Below are positions 48,095 through 56,949 of a stretch of 64,000 bases of DNA, one piece after another. Made by a program: the position numbers and the translations under genes. The DNA lies in NCBI RefSeq assembly GCF_947499945.1, contig NZ_CANMQD010000001.1:682001-746000 (forward strand), given 5' to 3'. Under the pieces are notes generated by a model. That model made no database searches. It was not told the DNA's origin and saw nothing but the letters and a program-made list of their open reading frames with translations. Origin of the DNA: an uncultured Sulfitobacter sp. GTDB taxonomy: Bacteria; Pseudomonadota; Alphaproteobacteria; Rhodobacterales; Rhodobacteraceae. How positions within the stretch are numbered: the stretch's first letter is position 1; every line of letters begins with the position of its first letter.

Positions 48095-50386
48095 TTAATC
48101 TTGCGCCACACAATCCGCAAAATACTGTAGCTGCCCGTTTTCGTCCTCTTGCTGCACCAGACCATGGATGTCGGTTTCGAACCCTGGGCATTCGCGGGCA
48201 AAAGCGCGGTTGAATTTGAGATATTCAACGATCTTCTTGTTGAACACTTCACCTGGGATGAGCAGCGGGATGCCGGGGGGATAGGGTGTCACAAGGCTGG
48301 TCGTGATCCGCCCCACCAGTTCATCAATGGACACACGCTGGGTTGTGCGTGCCGCGATGCAAGAGAACGCCGCCGTGGGCGTCATCTGGGGTGTGTGATC
48401 ACTGAGGTAGATGTCTGTGGACAGGATCGCCACGTCATATTTCGAATAGAGCGAGTGCACATGCTGGCACAGATCACGCAGACCCATCTGCTCATAGCGC
48501 GGCTGTTTGGCGCAGAATTCGGGCATGCAGCGCCACATGGGGCGGTTTTTGTCATAGTCGTCTTTGAACTGCTGCAATTCGGTCAGCAGGGAATTCCAGC
48601 GGCCTTTTGTGATGCCAATCGTGAACATCACGAAAAAGCTGTAAAGCCCCGTTTTCTCAACCACAACGCCGTGCTCTGCGAGATACTTGGTGACGATAGA
48701 GGCAGGTATCCCCGTCTCGTCAAATCGCCCGTCAAGGTTGAGACCTGGCGTGATCAGTGTCGCCTTGATCGGATCCAGCATGTTAAAACCGGGGGCCATG
48801 TCGCCAAAGGCATGCCATGATTCCTCACCGTCCGCAGGCTGCACGCCTTCTGCATCGGTTTTTTGCAACACCCAGCCTGACGGGTCATCTACACCCTCAT
48901 CACCAAGGTCGTCAGGCCCCCAAACCTTGAACCACCAATCCTCGCCATATTCATCATCGACTTTTCGCATTGCGCGGCGAAAATCGAGGGATTCGAGGAT
49001 GCTTTCCTCAACCAGCGCCCGCCCACCTGGTGGTTCCATCATCGCAGCCGCCACATCGCAACTGGCGATGATGCTGTATTGCGGGCTGGTGGAGGTGTGC
49101 ATGAGGTAGGCCTCATTGAACAGATGACGGTCAAGCTTGGTGTTCTGGCTGTCTTGCACCAGAACGTGGCTCGCCTGACTGATCCCTGCCAGCAATTTGT
49201 GAATCGATTGCGTAGCATAAGTCACCGGCTGCAAAGGGCGCTCTCGTTTGCGACCCATGGCGTGGAAGTTGCCATAAAACGGATGAAATGCGGCATGAGG
49301 CAGCCATGCTTCGTCGAAATGCAGGTTGTCGATATACCCGTCGAGCAGATCCTTTATCGTTTCGGTATTATAGAGCACACCGTCATAGGTAGACTGCGTC
49401 AACGTAATAATGCGTGGTTTGACCGTTTCCGCATCCACATGGGCAAGCAGCGGGTTTGCACGTATTTTTTGGCGGATAGCCTCAATTTCAAACTCGGCTT
49501 TCGGGATCGGGCCAATGATGCCGTAATGGTTGCGGGTAGGCTTCATAAAGACGGGTATCGCGCCCGTCATGATGATGCTGTGCAGGATGGATTTGTGGCA
49601 GTTACGATCGACCACCACCACGTCACCGGGAGCGACAGTATGATGCCAGACCATCTTGTTTGACGTCGAGGTGCCATTGGTCACAAAAAAGCAATGATCC
49701 GCGTTGAATATCCGCGCCGCGTTGCGCTCGGACGCACCAATAGCACCGTTATGATCAAGAAGCTGGCCTAATTCCTCCACCGCGTTGCACACATCTGCAC
49801 GTAGCATATTTTCGCCGTAAAACTGGTGGTACATTTGGCCGATCGGTGATTTCAAAAACGCGACGCCTCCAGAGTGGCCCGGGCAGTGCCATGAATACGA
49901 ACCGTCCTCGGCGTAGTCGAGCAGCGCCTTGAAGAACGGCGGCTGGATGCCTTCAAGGTATTTTTTGGCGTCGCGGATTATATGACGGGCCACAAATTCG
50001 GGCGTGTCCTCGAACATATGGATAAAGCCGTGCAACTCACGCAGGATGTCGTTGGGCAAATGGCGTGAGGTCTTTGTCTCACCATAAATATAGATCGGCA
50101 CATCGGCGTTTTTCCAACGCACCTCCTCAATGAAATTGCGCAGATTGACCACTGCGGGATCAAGATCTGGACCATCCTCGAACTCTTCATCATCAATGGA
50201 GAGCACAAAGGCGCTTGCTCGTGATTGCTGCTGGGCGAACTGGGACAGATCGCCATAGGTGGTGGCACCCAATACTTCGAACCCCTCCCCCTCTATGGCT
50301 TCGGCAATCGCGCGAATACCAAGGCCCGAAGAGTTGTCGGACCGAAAGTCCTCATCAATGATTACAATCGGAAAACGGAACTTCAT
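48095..50386 (-). CDS. Orn/Lys/Arg decarboxylase
   Basis: A 763-residue PLP enzyme of the inducible amino acid decarboxylase family. An N-terminal response-regulator-like wing domain (about 1-130, IVIIDEDFRSDNSSGLGIR), the PLP domain with SWHCPGHSGGVAF, FVTNGTSTSNKMVWH and VVDRNCHKSILHS, the Schiff-base lysine in TQSIHKLLAGISQASH, and a C-terminal decarboxylase domain (PPGIPLLIPGEVF). The product would be a polyamine precursor (putrescine, cadaverine or agmatine); substrate choice is not decidable by eye. It lies upstream of the dehalogenase, 82 nt from it, but probably has its own promoter. Confidence 0.9.
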   Translation of the reverse strand: MKFRFPIVIIDEDFRSDNSSGLGIRAIAEAIEGEGFEVLGATTYGDLSQFAQQQSRASAFVLSIDDEEFEDGPDLDPAVVNLRNFIEEVRWKNADVPIYIYGETKTSRHLPNDILRELHGFIHMFEDTPEFVARHIIRDAKKYLEGIQPPFFKALLDYAEDGSYSWHCPGHSGGVAFLKSPIGQMYHQFYGENMLRADVCNAVEELGQLLDHNGAIGASERNAARIFNADHCFFVTNGTSTSNKMVWHHTVAPGDVVVVDRNCHKSILHSIIMTGAIPVFMKPTRNHYGIIGPIPKAEFEIEAIRQKIRANPLLAHVDAETVKPRIITLTQSTYDGVLYNTETIKDLLDGYIDNLHFDEAWLPHAAFHPFYGNFHAMGRKRERPLQPVTYATQSIHKLLAGISQASHVLVQDSQNTKLDRHLFNEAYLMHTSTSPQYSIIASCDVAAAMMEPPGGRALVEESILESLDFRRAMRKVDDEYGEDWWFKVWGPDDLGDEGVDDPSGWVLQKTDAEGVQPADGEESWHAFGDMAPGFNMLDPIKATLITPGLNLDGRFDETGIPASIVTKYLAEHGVVVEKTGLYSFFVMFTIGITKGRWNSLLTELQQFKDDYDKNRPMWRCMPEFCAKQPRYEQMGLRDLCQHVHSLYSKYDVAILSTDIYLSDHTPQMTPTAAFSCIAARTTQRVSIDELVGRITTSLVTPYPPGIPLLIPGEVFNKKIVEYLKFNRAFARECPGFETDIHGLVQQEDENGQLQYFADCVAQD

Positions 50387-51687
50387 AACTCAATCCTGCA
50401 AAAACGTGGACAGGCGCGCGCGCCGAAATAGCTCAGCGGCACGTAACTTGTTCCAATCCGTCACAATTGGAGAAGTATCGCCCTAAGACAGTAGTTATCT
50501 TTGCCGTGCCTGCCGTCAAGCGGCGAAAAACCATTGGCAAAGATGCCGTTCGGCATGATGGTTAAGCAAGACCTTCACAGCCTATTTCTCCAATTGAGTC
50601 GTCAGCACCTCACAGCTCCGAGCAACCCTATTAAGGTATATGCTGATAACAACAGCCGCTTGTCGTGGCAGATAGATTTCAGTGGTCCAGCCTGCTAAGA
50701 CATTTCCAACACCGTCGACAGAATGCACAAATGGCTATAAGATATGACCTTAATAGTTGCGTGGCGCTTGAGGCGTTTCGTGGAAACGGTTGGCGATTTA
50801 TCCACGCCCTGCATCACCCCCGAAAATGAACGAAAACCGTATGTTAATAATCGAGCCCAGAAATAAATTCTTGGGATTCGGTTTTGCGCCCACAGTTTTT
50901 TGTCTACATGACTTGGTCGGCGCAATCCGAGCTTTTCAACAGACGTCTAGTTACTGCCAATGATCGAGTTGCTGCCTTGGTAAATTACGGAAATCTATAA
51001 CGTGTCGCTGTGCACGAAGCGGGCTAAACAGTTGATACCCATGCTTTGGGCTTGTATTTGCCCAAAGCCACCGCATCACATCACATCACATCACATCACA
51101 TCAGAGAGTGGGCCGTAATTGAACCGGAAGCTAGGGGCATCGAAAAAACCGGCTATTAACGATCTGGCTGAGGCAACCGAGCTCGCCTTTCCAGCGCACG
51201 ATTACTGCGGCCTGTATGCAAACAGTCTGCTGTTTCCGAGTACTAACCAAATTCTGGAATTGAATCCTCTCCAAGCTCTCCACACGAACTTGAACGCTGG
51301 TATGATGATCCTCCAAAAGCAGCCAAAAGACATCGCACAAATGCACGCTTCGACTATTCATAGGGCCAAAGATGCTTTTCCAGAACACCGCAAGATGAAC
51401 GGCGCAAGCCTGTCGAAACCCCTGAAGGTTGTAGGAACATTCCCAACTCGTCAGCAAGGCAGTTCTTAGGTGGAATAACGACAGCTTGCAAAATACAAGG
51501 CCGCCCAGGTCACCAGCAAGACAACTCTCAGGAAGAGAGCTTCACATCCGTTACAAGCGCGCCCGATCTCAGGTCAGTCTGGGGCAAGCCCAAGACGACC
51601 TTAAAGCAGAAATGTACCTCGAAGGATACTCCACGCACCCACCTATAAAAAACATCGATACGTTTAAAGTTTTAAATGGGATGTAGG
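50387..51687. other. 1.3-kb stretch without a convincing gene, AT-richer than flanks
   Basis: I see no conserved protein here. The longest open frames (plus strand at 51119-51469, minus strand at 51131-51457) overlap each other, lack ribosome sites and show no recognisable domain. The stretch lies directly 3' of tRNA-Ser(GCU) and ends at the Orn/Lys/Arg decarboxylase. It holds a pentanucleotide repeat at 51074. It may be the remnant of an inserted element or a long control region. Confidence 0.4.
51074..51103. repeat. (CATCA)6 tandem repeat
   Basis: Six uninterrupted copies of CATCA occupy 51074-51103. Slippage here would change the spacing of whatever lies on either side; no promoter is clearly seen. 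Confidence 0.9.
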
Positions 51688-51775
51688 TGGCGGAGACGAA
51701 GGGATTCGAACCCTCGAACGCGTTAACGTTACTCCCTTAGCAGGGGAGCGCCTTCGACCACTCGGCCACGTCTCC
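51688..51775 (-). tRNA. tRNA-Ser(GCU)
   Basis: Read on the minus strand it starts GGAGACG and ends CGTCTCC-G with an encoded CCA at 51690-51688. The anticodon loop CTGCTAA carries GCT at 51741-51739, reading AGC/AGU serine codons. There is a long variable arm (GAGTAACGTTAACGCGTTCG region) typical of class II serine tRNAs and the T-loop GGTTCGAATCC. Confidence 0.95.
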
Positions 51776-52139
51776 GCTGTCCCGTTTAGCGATGGGGTCT
51801 GGGGAGGGCAAGGGGGTTTTTGGGGAGATTTTTCGAGGGGGTGCTTTGTGTACACCCCCTGTGCACCACCTGTACACTGGGGTGGCGGTAGTGGGATGCA
51901 GGTTGGAGGGCAGGAATTGGAGGGTCCCTGCCCTCTTTTGACCTTTAGAGGGGTGCTGAGGTCCCGCCGCTGGTGAGAGCCAGACAGAGGCGCAGGAGAA
52001 TGGTGAGAGCGACGACCCAGCGGACAGGCACGCCAGACCTCTATTAGTTTGGAATACTCCAAGTCAGCTCCAAAGCTTTAGGTTGTGCAATCGGAGGGTT
52101 TCGTTACGATTTCAAAAACGGCGCACGATACTGGGTTTG
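51776..52139. other. Gap upstream of tRNA-Ser and the TPR gene
   Basis: A 364-base region. It contains GTGTACA and TGTACAC arms (about 51848-51879), a plus-strand terminator-like hairpin at 51906-51939 and several G-rich runs. No protein gene is seen. A small RNA from the plus strand ending at the hairpin is possible but unproven. Confidence 0.35.
51906..51939 (+). terminator. Orphan terminator-like hairpin
   Basis: GAGGGCAGG (51906-51914) pairs perfectly with CCTGCCCTC (51927-51935) and is followed by TTTTGACCTTT on the plus strand. No gene lies upstream on the plus strand, since tRNA-Ser is on the minus strand. Confidence 0.45.
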
Positions 52140-54089
52140 ATGGAACGGTTTTTACACGGTGTGAATGTCGGGGGCTGCTGCCTCCAGATGGTGACGGGGG
52201 CGGTCGAGATTGCCTCGACGGGGGGTGCATTGTCGGCTGTGGGTGCGGGTTTGTCTGCGCTGGCGATGCGTAAAGCCCCTGACCAACAGCGCGAGATTGC
52301 GCTGCGTATGGTGGGCGCACTGGAAGCGCATCTGGAGACGGCGCAGATACCGCAAGAATTGCAGAAACAGATTGTGCTGATCCTAGATAGTTTTGCGGTG
52401 ACGCCGCAGGATATTGCCCGAGGTGATATTGTAGCGGTCAAGATTGCACAGCACATGCGCGGGCGGGTCGCGGCAGAAGCGATCATGGCGGAGCATCGCG
52501 AGGATGCGGTGCTGGACGCCTATGAAGCGATGTTGGCGGCGACACTGTTGCCGCTATGCCAACCGCAGACGCAAGCGGAGGCTAATGATCGGGAGGTGTT
52601 GGGCAGGCTCGCGGGGCTTGAGCAACTCATCAAATCGCAAAACGCCGATCAGCCGCTGCGGGATGCGGGGATCAGCGCGGAGGTTATCCTTGGGCTGGCG
52701 CGCAAGGCATCGGGGAGCACGGATAACCTTGAGCAAGCTTGGATCGACCTAACCGCGTTTTTCGAGGCGGCGTTGCAGGTGCAGGAACAGACCCCAGCCA
52801 CGAACCACGCTGATTTTGTGGATGATGTGATCGCAATGACCCGTGATCTGGCGGCAAAGGGGGAGTATAGCCCTGCGCTGGACGCGATTGCTGATGCCCT
52901 TGCACGGGATGCGACAGAACAGGCGGCACAGCAGGAGGCGTTCCAGGCCCGCACCGCTCGCCTGATGCAGCGTCAGCGCAACTTGCTGGTGCTGAGCGAT
53001 CCGAAAGAGGCGGCAACATTCCTTGTTGCTCAGGCGGACCGCACGGCAGGCGGGACAGCAGATTTTGAGGCACTGCGCCTTCTGCAAGACGAATTTGACG
53101 AGCGGGGCCGCGACAAAGGAACGGCAGCAGATTTGCTGATTGCGATTGAGGTATCAAACGCCACTTTGCCGCGCGCAATAGCGACCGAAGCGCGGGGGGC
53201 TGTGCTAAATGATCTGGCAATGGCGCTGCAAACCCTCGGGGAGCGGGAAAGCGGGACGGCGCGGCTGGATGAGGCGGTGCTAGCCTACCGCGAGGCGCTG
53301 AAAGAGTACACACGCAAGCGGGTGCCGCTGGAGTGGGCCACGACGCAGAACAATCTGGGAAATGCGCTGCGAACCCTCGGGTCGCGGGAAAGCGGCACAG
53401 CGCGGCTGGATGAGGCCGTTACGGCCTACCGTGAGGCGCTGAAAGAAAACACACGCGAGCGGGTGCCGCTGGACTGGGCAATGACGCAGAACAATCTGGG
53501 AAATGCACTACAAACCCTCGGGTGGCGAGAAAGCGGCACAGCTCGGCTGGATGAGGCCGTTACGGCCTACCGTGCGGCGCTGAAAGAGCGGACACGCGAG
53601 CGGGTGCCGCTGGAATGGGCCAAGACGCAGAACAATCTGGGAAATGCACTGCAAACCCTCGGGTCACGGGAAAGCGGCACAGCGCGGCTGGATGAGGCCG
53701 TTACGGCTTACCGCGAAGCGCTAAAAGAATGGACACGCGAGCGGGTGCCGCTGGAATGGGCCACGACACAGAATAATCTGGGAGGTGCGCTGCAAGCCCT
53801 CGGCGAGCGGGAAAGCGGCACGGCGCGGCTGGATGAGGCGGTGCTAGCCTACCGCGAGGCGTTAAATGAGCGGACACGCGAGCGGGTGCCGCTGAACTGG
53901 GCCACGACGCAATTCAATCTTGCGGGGATCTATATTGCGTATTTTGAGAAAGACGGGGCGGCGGCGTATTTGGACGTGGCAGAGCGCCACGCCTCATATG
54001 CGCGTGAGGTTTTTGATGAGGCGGGGGCTACGCATTATCTGGAGATGGCGGATACGCAGCTTGAGCGCATTCACTCCCTGCGGGACTAG
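52140..54089 (+). CDS. Tetratricopeptide-repeat protein with five 47-residue repeats
   Basis: About 649 residues from the ATG at 52140; the open frame begins at a TTG at 52083 and no start has a convincing ribosome site. The N-terminal 330 residues are helical (ALSAVGAGLSALAMRKAPDQ, QKQIVLILDSFAVT, then Ala/Gln-rich) with no P-loop or known catalytic motif. The rest is a TPR array: five units of exactly 47 residues (53214-53918) with consensus L-G-N-A-L-Q-T-L-G, R-E-S-G-T-A-R-L-D-E-A-V, A-Y-R-E-A-L-K-E, T-R-E-R-V-P-L-x-W-A-x-T-Q-N-N, plus a degenerate sixth. TPR arrays bind proteins. The role is unknown. Its stop overlaps the ychF stop. Confidence 0.85.
   Translation: MERFLHGVNVGGCCLQMVTGAVEIASTGGALSAVGAGLSALAMRKAPDQQREIALRMVGALEAHLETAQIPQELQKQIVLILDSFAVTPQDIARGDIVAVKIAQHMRGRVAAEAIMAEHREDAVLDAYEAMLAATLLPLCQPQTQAEANDREVLGRLAGLEQLIKSQNADQPLRDAGISAEVILGLARKASGSTDNLEQAWIDLTAFFEAALQVQEQTPATNHADFVDDVIAMTRDLAAKGEYSPALDAIADALARDATEQAAQQEAFQARTARLMQRQRNLLVLSDPKEAATFLVAQADRTAGGTADFEALRLLQDEFDERGRDKGTAADLLIAIEVSNATLPRAIATEARGAVLNDLAMALQTLGERESGTARLDEAVLAYREALKEYTRKRVPLEWATTQNNLGNALRTLGSRESGTARLDEAVTAYREALKENTRERVPLDWAMTQNNLGNALQTLGWRESGTARLDEAVTAYRAALKERTRERVPLEWAKTQNNLGNALQTLGSRESGTARLDEAVTAYREALKEWTRERVPLEWATTQNNLGGALQALGERESGTARLDEAVLAYREALNERTRERVPLNWATTQFNLAGIYIAYFEKDGAAAYLDVAERHASYAREVFDEAGATHYLEMADTQLERIHSLRD
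53214..53918 (+). repeat. Five tandem 141-bp coding repeats
   Basis: Units begin at 53214, 53355, 53496, 53637 and 53778, each exactly 141 bp, with no insertion or deletion. Most differences between units are single-base. Recombination among the copies would change the number of TPR units without breaking the reading frame. Confidence 0.92.
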
Positions 54090-55183
54090 TTATTAAACAA
54101 GAAGTGCAGCACATCGCCGTCTTTGACCGTGTATGCCTTGCCTTCCGCGCGCATTTTGCCCGCTTCCTTCGCCGGGCCTTCGCCGCCTAGGGATACAAAA
54201 TCATCGTAGGCGATTGTTTCGGCGCGGATGAAGCCTTTTTCGAAGTCGCCGTGGATGACGCCTGCGGCTTTGGGGGCGGAGGTGCCGGACTTGATAGTCC
54301 ATGCGCGGGCTTCTTGGGGGCCTACGGTGAAGTATGTCTCGAGGTGCAGCAGCTCGTAGCCTGCGCGGATGAGGCGGTCGAGGCCTGCTTCCTCCAAGTT
54401 CATGTCGTCGAGGAACATTTGGGCGTCCTCGGCGTCGAGCTGGCTGATTTCTTCTTCAATCTGGGCGGAGATGACCACGGCGGAGTTGCCTTGGGCTTCG
54501 GCCATTTTGGCGACGGCGGCGGAGTGGGCGTTGCCGTTGGCCGCATCATCCACGCCGACGTTACAGACATAGAGGACGGGTTTTGTGGTCAGCAGTTGCA
54601 GCATGCGCCATGCTTTTGCGTCGTCTTCGTCGATCTCGCAGGTGCGGGCGGGGTTACCTTCTTCAATAGCGGCTTGGGCCATAGCCAGCAGGCGGTCCTG
54701 TTGAACGGCGTCTTTGTCGTTGCCCTTCATCTTGCGCACGAGGCCTGCGCGGCGTTTCTCGATGGATTCGAGATCGGCAAGCATCAACTCGGTATCAATG
54801 GTTTCGGCATCGGCCACGGGATCGACGCGGTCCTCGACGTGGGTGACGTCATCGTCCTCAAAGCAGCGCAGCACGTGGGCAATGGCGTCCGTCTCGCGGA
54901 TGTTGGCGAGGAACTGGTTGCCGAGGCCTTCGCCTTTGGACGCGCCCTTCACCAGACCCGCGATGTCGACGAATGTCATACGCGTGGGGATGATGGATTT
55001 GGACTTAGCGATCTCGGCCAGCGTGTCGAGGCGCGCGTCGGGGACAGCGACCTCACCCACGTTCGGCTCAATCGTGCAAAAGGGGAAGTTGGCGGCCTGT
55101 GCGGCGGCCGTGCGGGTGAGCGCGTTGAAAAGCGTTGATTTGCCCACGTTCGGCAGACCGACGATACCCATTTTGAAACCCAT
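54086..55183 (-). CDS. ychF: Ribosome-associated ATPase YchF
   Basis: Obg-family P-loop protein that prefers ATP to GTP, binds ribosomes and restrains the oxidative-stress response. The 365-residue product has G1 GLPNVGKST, the switch region [34 protein letters not shown] (G3 zone), a coiled-coil insertion ([19 protein letters not shown]) and a C-terminal TGS domain ending [12 protein letters not shown]. The domain set and length match the family. It is convergent with the TPR gene, sharing CTAG at their stops. Confidence 0.96.
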   Translation of the reverse strand: MGFKMGIVGLPNVGKSTLFNALTRTAAAQAANFPFCTIEPNVGEVAVPDARLDTLAEIAKSKSIIPTRMTFVDIAGLVKGASKGEGLGNQFLANIRETDAIAHVLRCFEDDDVTHVEDRVDPVADAETIDTELMLADLESIEKRRAGLVRKMKGNDKDAVQQDRLLAMAQAAIEEGNPARTCEIDEDDAKAWRMLQLLTTKPVLYVCNVGVDDAANGNAHSAAVAKMAEAQGNSAVVISAQIEEEISQLDAEDAQMFLDDMNLEEAGLDRLIRAGYELLHLETYFTVGPQEARAWTIKSGTSAPKAAGVIHGDFEKGFIRAETIAYDDFVSLGGEGPAKEAGKMRAEGKAYTVKDGDVLHFLFNN

Positions 55184-55333
55184 GATAGCATCCTCTTTTG
55201 CGTTTGCGCCGTGTTATGGCGAACGCGGTCGCTGTGCAAGGGTCTGATGGTGCGCGCGCGGGTGCAGTCGTGGATTGATTTCCCCTGCGGAATTGGGCAT
55301 TCCAAGCGTAACATTCATCTAAAAGGCCATCCC

Positions 55334-56125
55334 ATGACCCGCATTGACGCCAAATTCGCCGACCTCAAAGCCAACGGTAAGAAGGCATTTGTATCTTATG
55401 TGATGGCGGGAGATCCTGATTTTGACCGCTCGCTGGAGATTGTGCGCGGGTTGCCAGCGGCGGGTGTGGATATCATCGAGTTGGGATTGCCGTTTACGGA
55501 CCCGATGGCGGATGGGCCCACGATCCAGCTGGCGGGACAACGTGCGTTGGATGGCGGAATGACCCTGTTGCGCACGCTGGAGCTGGCCTCCGAATTCCGC
55601 AAGGGCGACGACACGACCCCGATTGTCCTGATGGGCTACTATAACCCGATCTATTCTATGGGCGTGGAGAAGTTCCTCAAAGCCGCGACTGCAGCGGGAA
55701 TTGACGGGCTGATCGTGGTGGACCTGCCGCCAGAAGAAGATGTGGAGCTGTGCATTCCAGCACAAGAAGCAGGGATCAACTTTATCCGCCTAGCCACGCC
55801 AACTACCGATGATCATCGACTTGAGCGGGTGGCCCAAAATACCTCCGGCTTTGTCTACTATGTTTCGATCACGGGGATCACTGGTGCGGCCGAAGCAGAC
55901 GCGGGTGATGTATCGCCTGCTGTTGCGCGTATCCGAGAGACGACTGGCCTGCCTGTTGTTGTGGGTTTCGGGGTGAACACGCCCGAGAAGTCAAAGGCGA
56001 TTGCGCAAGTGGCGGATGGCGTGGTTGTAGGCTCCGCTATTGTGAGCCAGATCGCAGCGGGTAAAAGCGCGGATGAAGTGCTCGCCTTTGTGAAATCGCT
56101 GAGCGACGGGGCGCATTCAGCCTGA
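55334..56125 (+). CDS. trpA: Tryptophan synthase alpha subunit
   Basis: Converts indole-3-glycerol phosphate to indole and glyceraldehyde-3-phosphate. The 263-residue product starts [12 protein letters not shown] at the ATG at 55334; catalytic Glu49 and Asp60 lie in [19 protein letters not shown]. Other family stretches are [17 protein letters not shown] and [10 protein letters not shown]. No trpB is seen next to it in this window, so trpA stands apart from trpB here. Confidence 0.96.
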   Translation: MTRIDAKFADLKANGKKAFVSYVMAGDPDFDRSLEIVRGLPAAGVDIIELGLPFTDPMADGPTIQLAGQRALDGGMTLLRTLELASEFRKGDDTTPIVLMGYYNPIYSMGVEKFLKAATAAGIDGLIVVDLPPEEDVELCIPAQEAGINFIRLATPTTDDHRLERVAQNTSGFVYYVSITGITGAAEADAGDVSPAVARIRETTGLPVVVGFGVNTPEKSKAIAQVADGVVVGSAIVSQIAAGKSADEVLAFVKSLSDGAHSA

Positions 56126-56176
56126 TTTGCAAGATGATGCTAGACGTTGGGCAGAGATGCGGACGATCCTCTCTTT

Positions 56177-56233
56177 TGCTGACGCAGGTTTGTCAAACGT
56201 TGGCTGCACTGGTTTGACAAACCTGCGTCAGCA
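56177..56233. repeat. Perfect 22-bp inverted repeat downstream of trpA
   Basis: The left arm (56177-56198) begins TGCTGACGCAGGTTTG and the right arm (56212-56233) is its exact reverse complement; 13 nt separate them. No T tract follows on either strand, so it is not a simple terminator. It lies between trpA and the small convergent gene at 56363. Confidence 0.85.
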
Positions 56234-56362
56234 GATCGACAGGTCCCGCTCTGCGAGCTCCTCAGCCTTTGGCTAAAACCGCACCAATGTCTGGTTTGGC
56301 GAACCGTTCCACAAACGGTCGTTTTCGAGAGTGTTGTAATGGCCAAGGAACGCCTGACTAAA

Positions 56363-56602
56363 TCAGACGTAGCTAGCGACATGTCCGACAAGATTCCCGT
56401 CGAGGGTATAACTTCGATCAGAAGCCCAACCCAGTTCGCCAAAAGCATTCCGGACCTGATCGCTGCTGATATGTTTGTCAGGCGATTTCTTGTTGCAAGT
56501 GACGATGATCACTTCTTGTCCATGCTTTGAATTCTTGGCAAGCCAGTTCCGAAGTTCCTGCTCTGATGATACTTTTACCCGCTTCAGTTTTGGTATGGTC
56601 AT
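56363..56602 (-). CDS. Small conserved hypothetical protein
   Basis: A 79-residue protein starting MTIPKLKRVKVSSEQELRNW, then IIVTCNKKSPDKHISSDQVRNAF and ending NLVGHVASYV. It reads as a genuine small soluble protein with alternating strand and helix segments. I recall similar sequences in other alphaproteobacteria but cannot name a family. An in-frame ATG at 56626 is another possible start. It is convergent with trpA. Confidence 0.65.
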   Translation of the reverse strand: MTIPKLKRVKVSSEQELRNWLAKNSKHGQEVIIVTCNKKSPDKHISSDQVRNAFGELGWASDRSYTLDGNLVGHVASYV

Positions 56603-56626
56603 GGCATGCAATCCTATGAGGCTCAC

Positions 56627-56949
56627 ATTTGCTCATAGGACGAAGCGGCTATTGCCGCAAATCCGGCCAAGACTGTCCTTGTACACAATATGAACCATAG
56701 GCCATTCCAAAAACCCCGTTCAAAATCCAATTGGTTGTTGAAGGTTTGTGACTGTGCCCATGACTGCGGCTGTTCGTGCAAATCCAAGCATGTTGTGGGC
56801 GGGGCCCGATTTCCAGTTTTGTAAATCGCGCCGAGCCACAGTTAGTGACCAGCGCTGCCAAAGGCTTCTCGCATCCGCCCAAAATGGGCCGTTGATCTGC
56901 GCCTGCCAAATTGGTAAACAAACCTAACCAATCAGACTGGATTTCTCCC
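56627..56949. other. Intergenic region upstream of lldD
   Basis: A 323-base region between the divergent small gene and lldD. A minus-strand open frame (56649-56987) crosses into lldD and has no support. No hairpin, promoter or RNA gene stands out; it presumably holds the lldD promoter and operator. Confidence 0.4.

Noticed and set aside
51074..51103. CRISPR-like repeat
   Set aside because: Contiguous 5-bp units without spacers; a simple sequence repeat.
51131..51457. Minus-strand 108-residue open frame opposite the previous one
   Set aside because: No ribosome site or domain; the composition looks like translated noncoding DNA.
51119..51469. Plus-strand 116-residue open frame in the gene-poor region
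   Set aside because: TTG start without ribosome site, overlapped by a similar-sized minus-strand frame, and no recognisable domain or regular codon pattern.
53214..53918. Repeat array as noncoding or mobile repeats
   Set aside because: The units are in frame, 47 codons each, and match the TPR helix pattern, so they are coding repeats.
56140..56448. Minus-strand frame across the inverted repeat downstream of trpA
   Set aside because: Overlaps the better small gene at 56363-56602 and reads through the hairpin; no ribosome site or domain.
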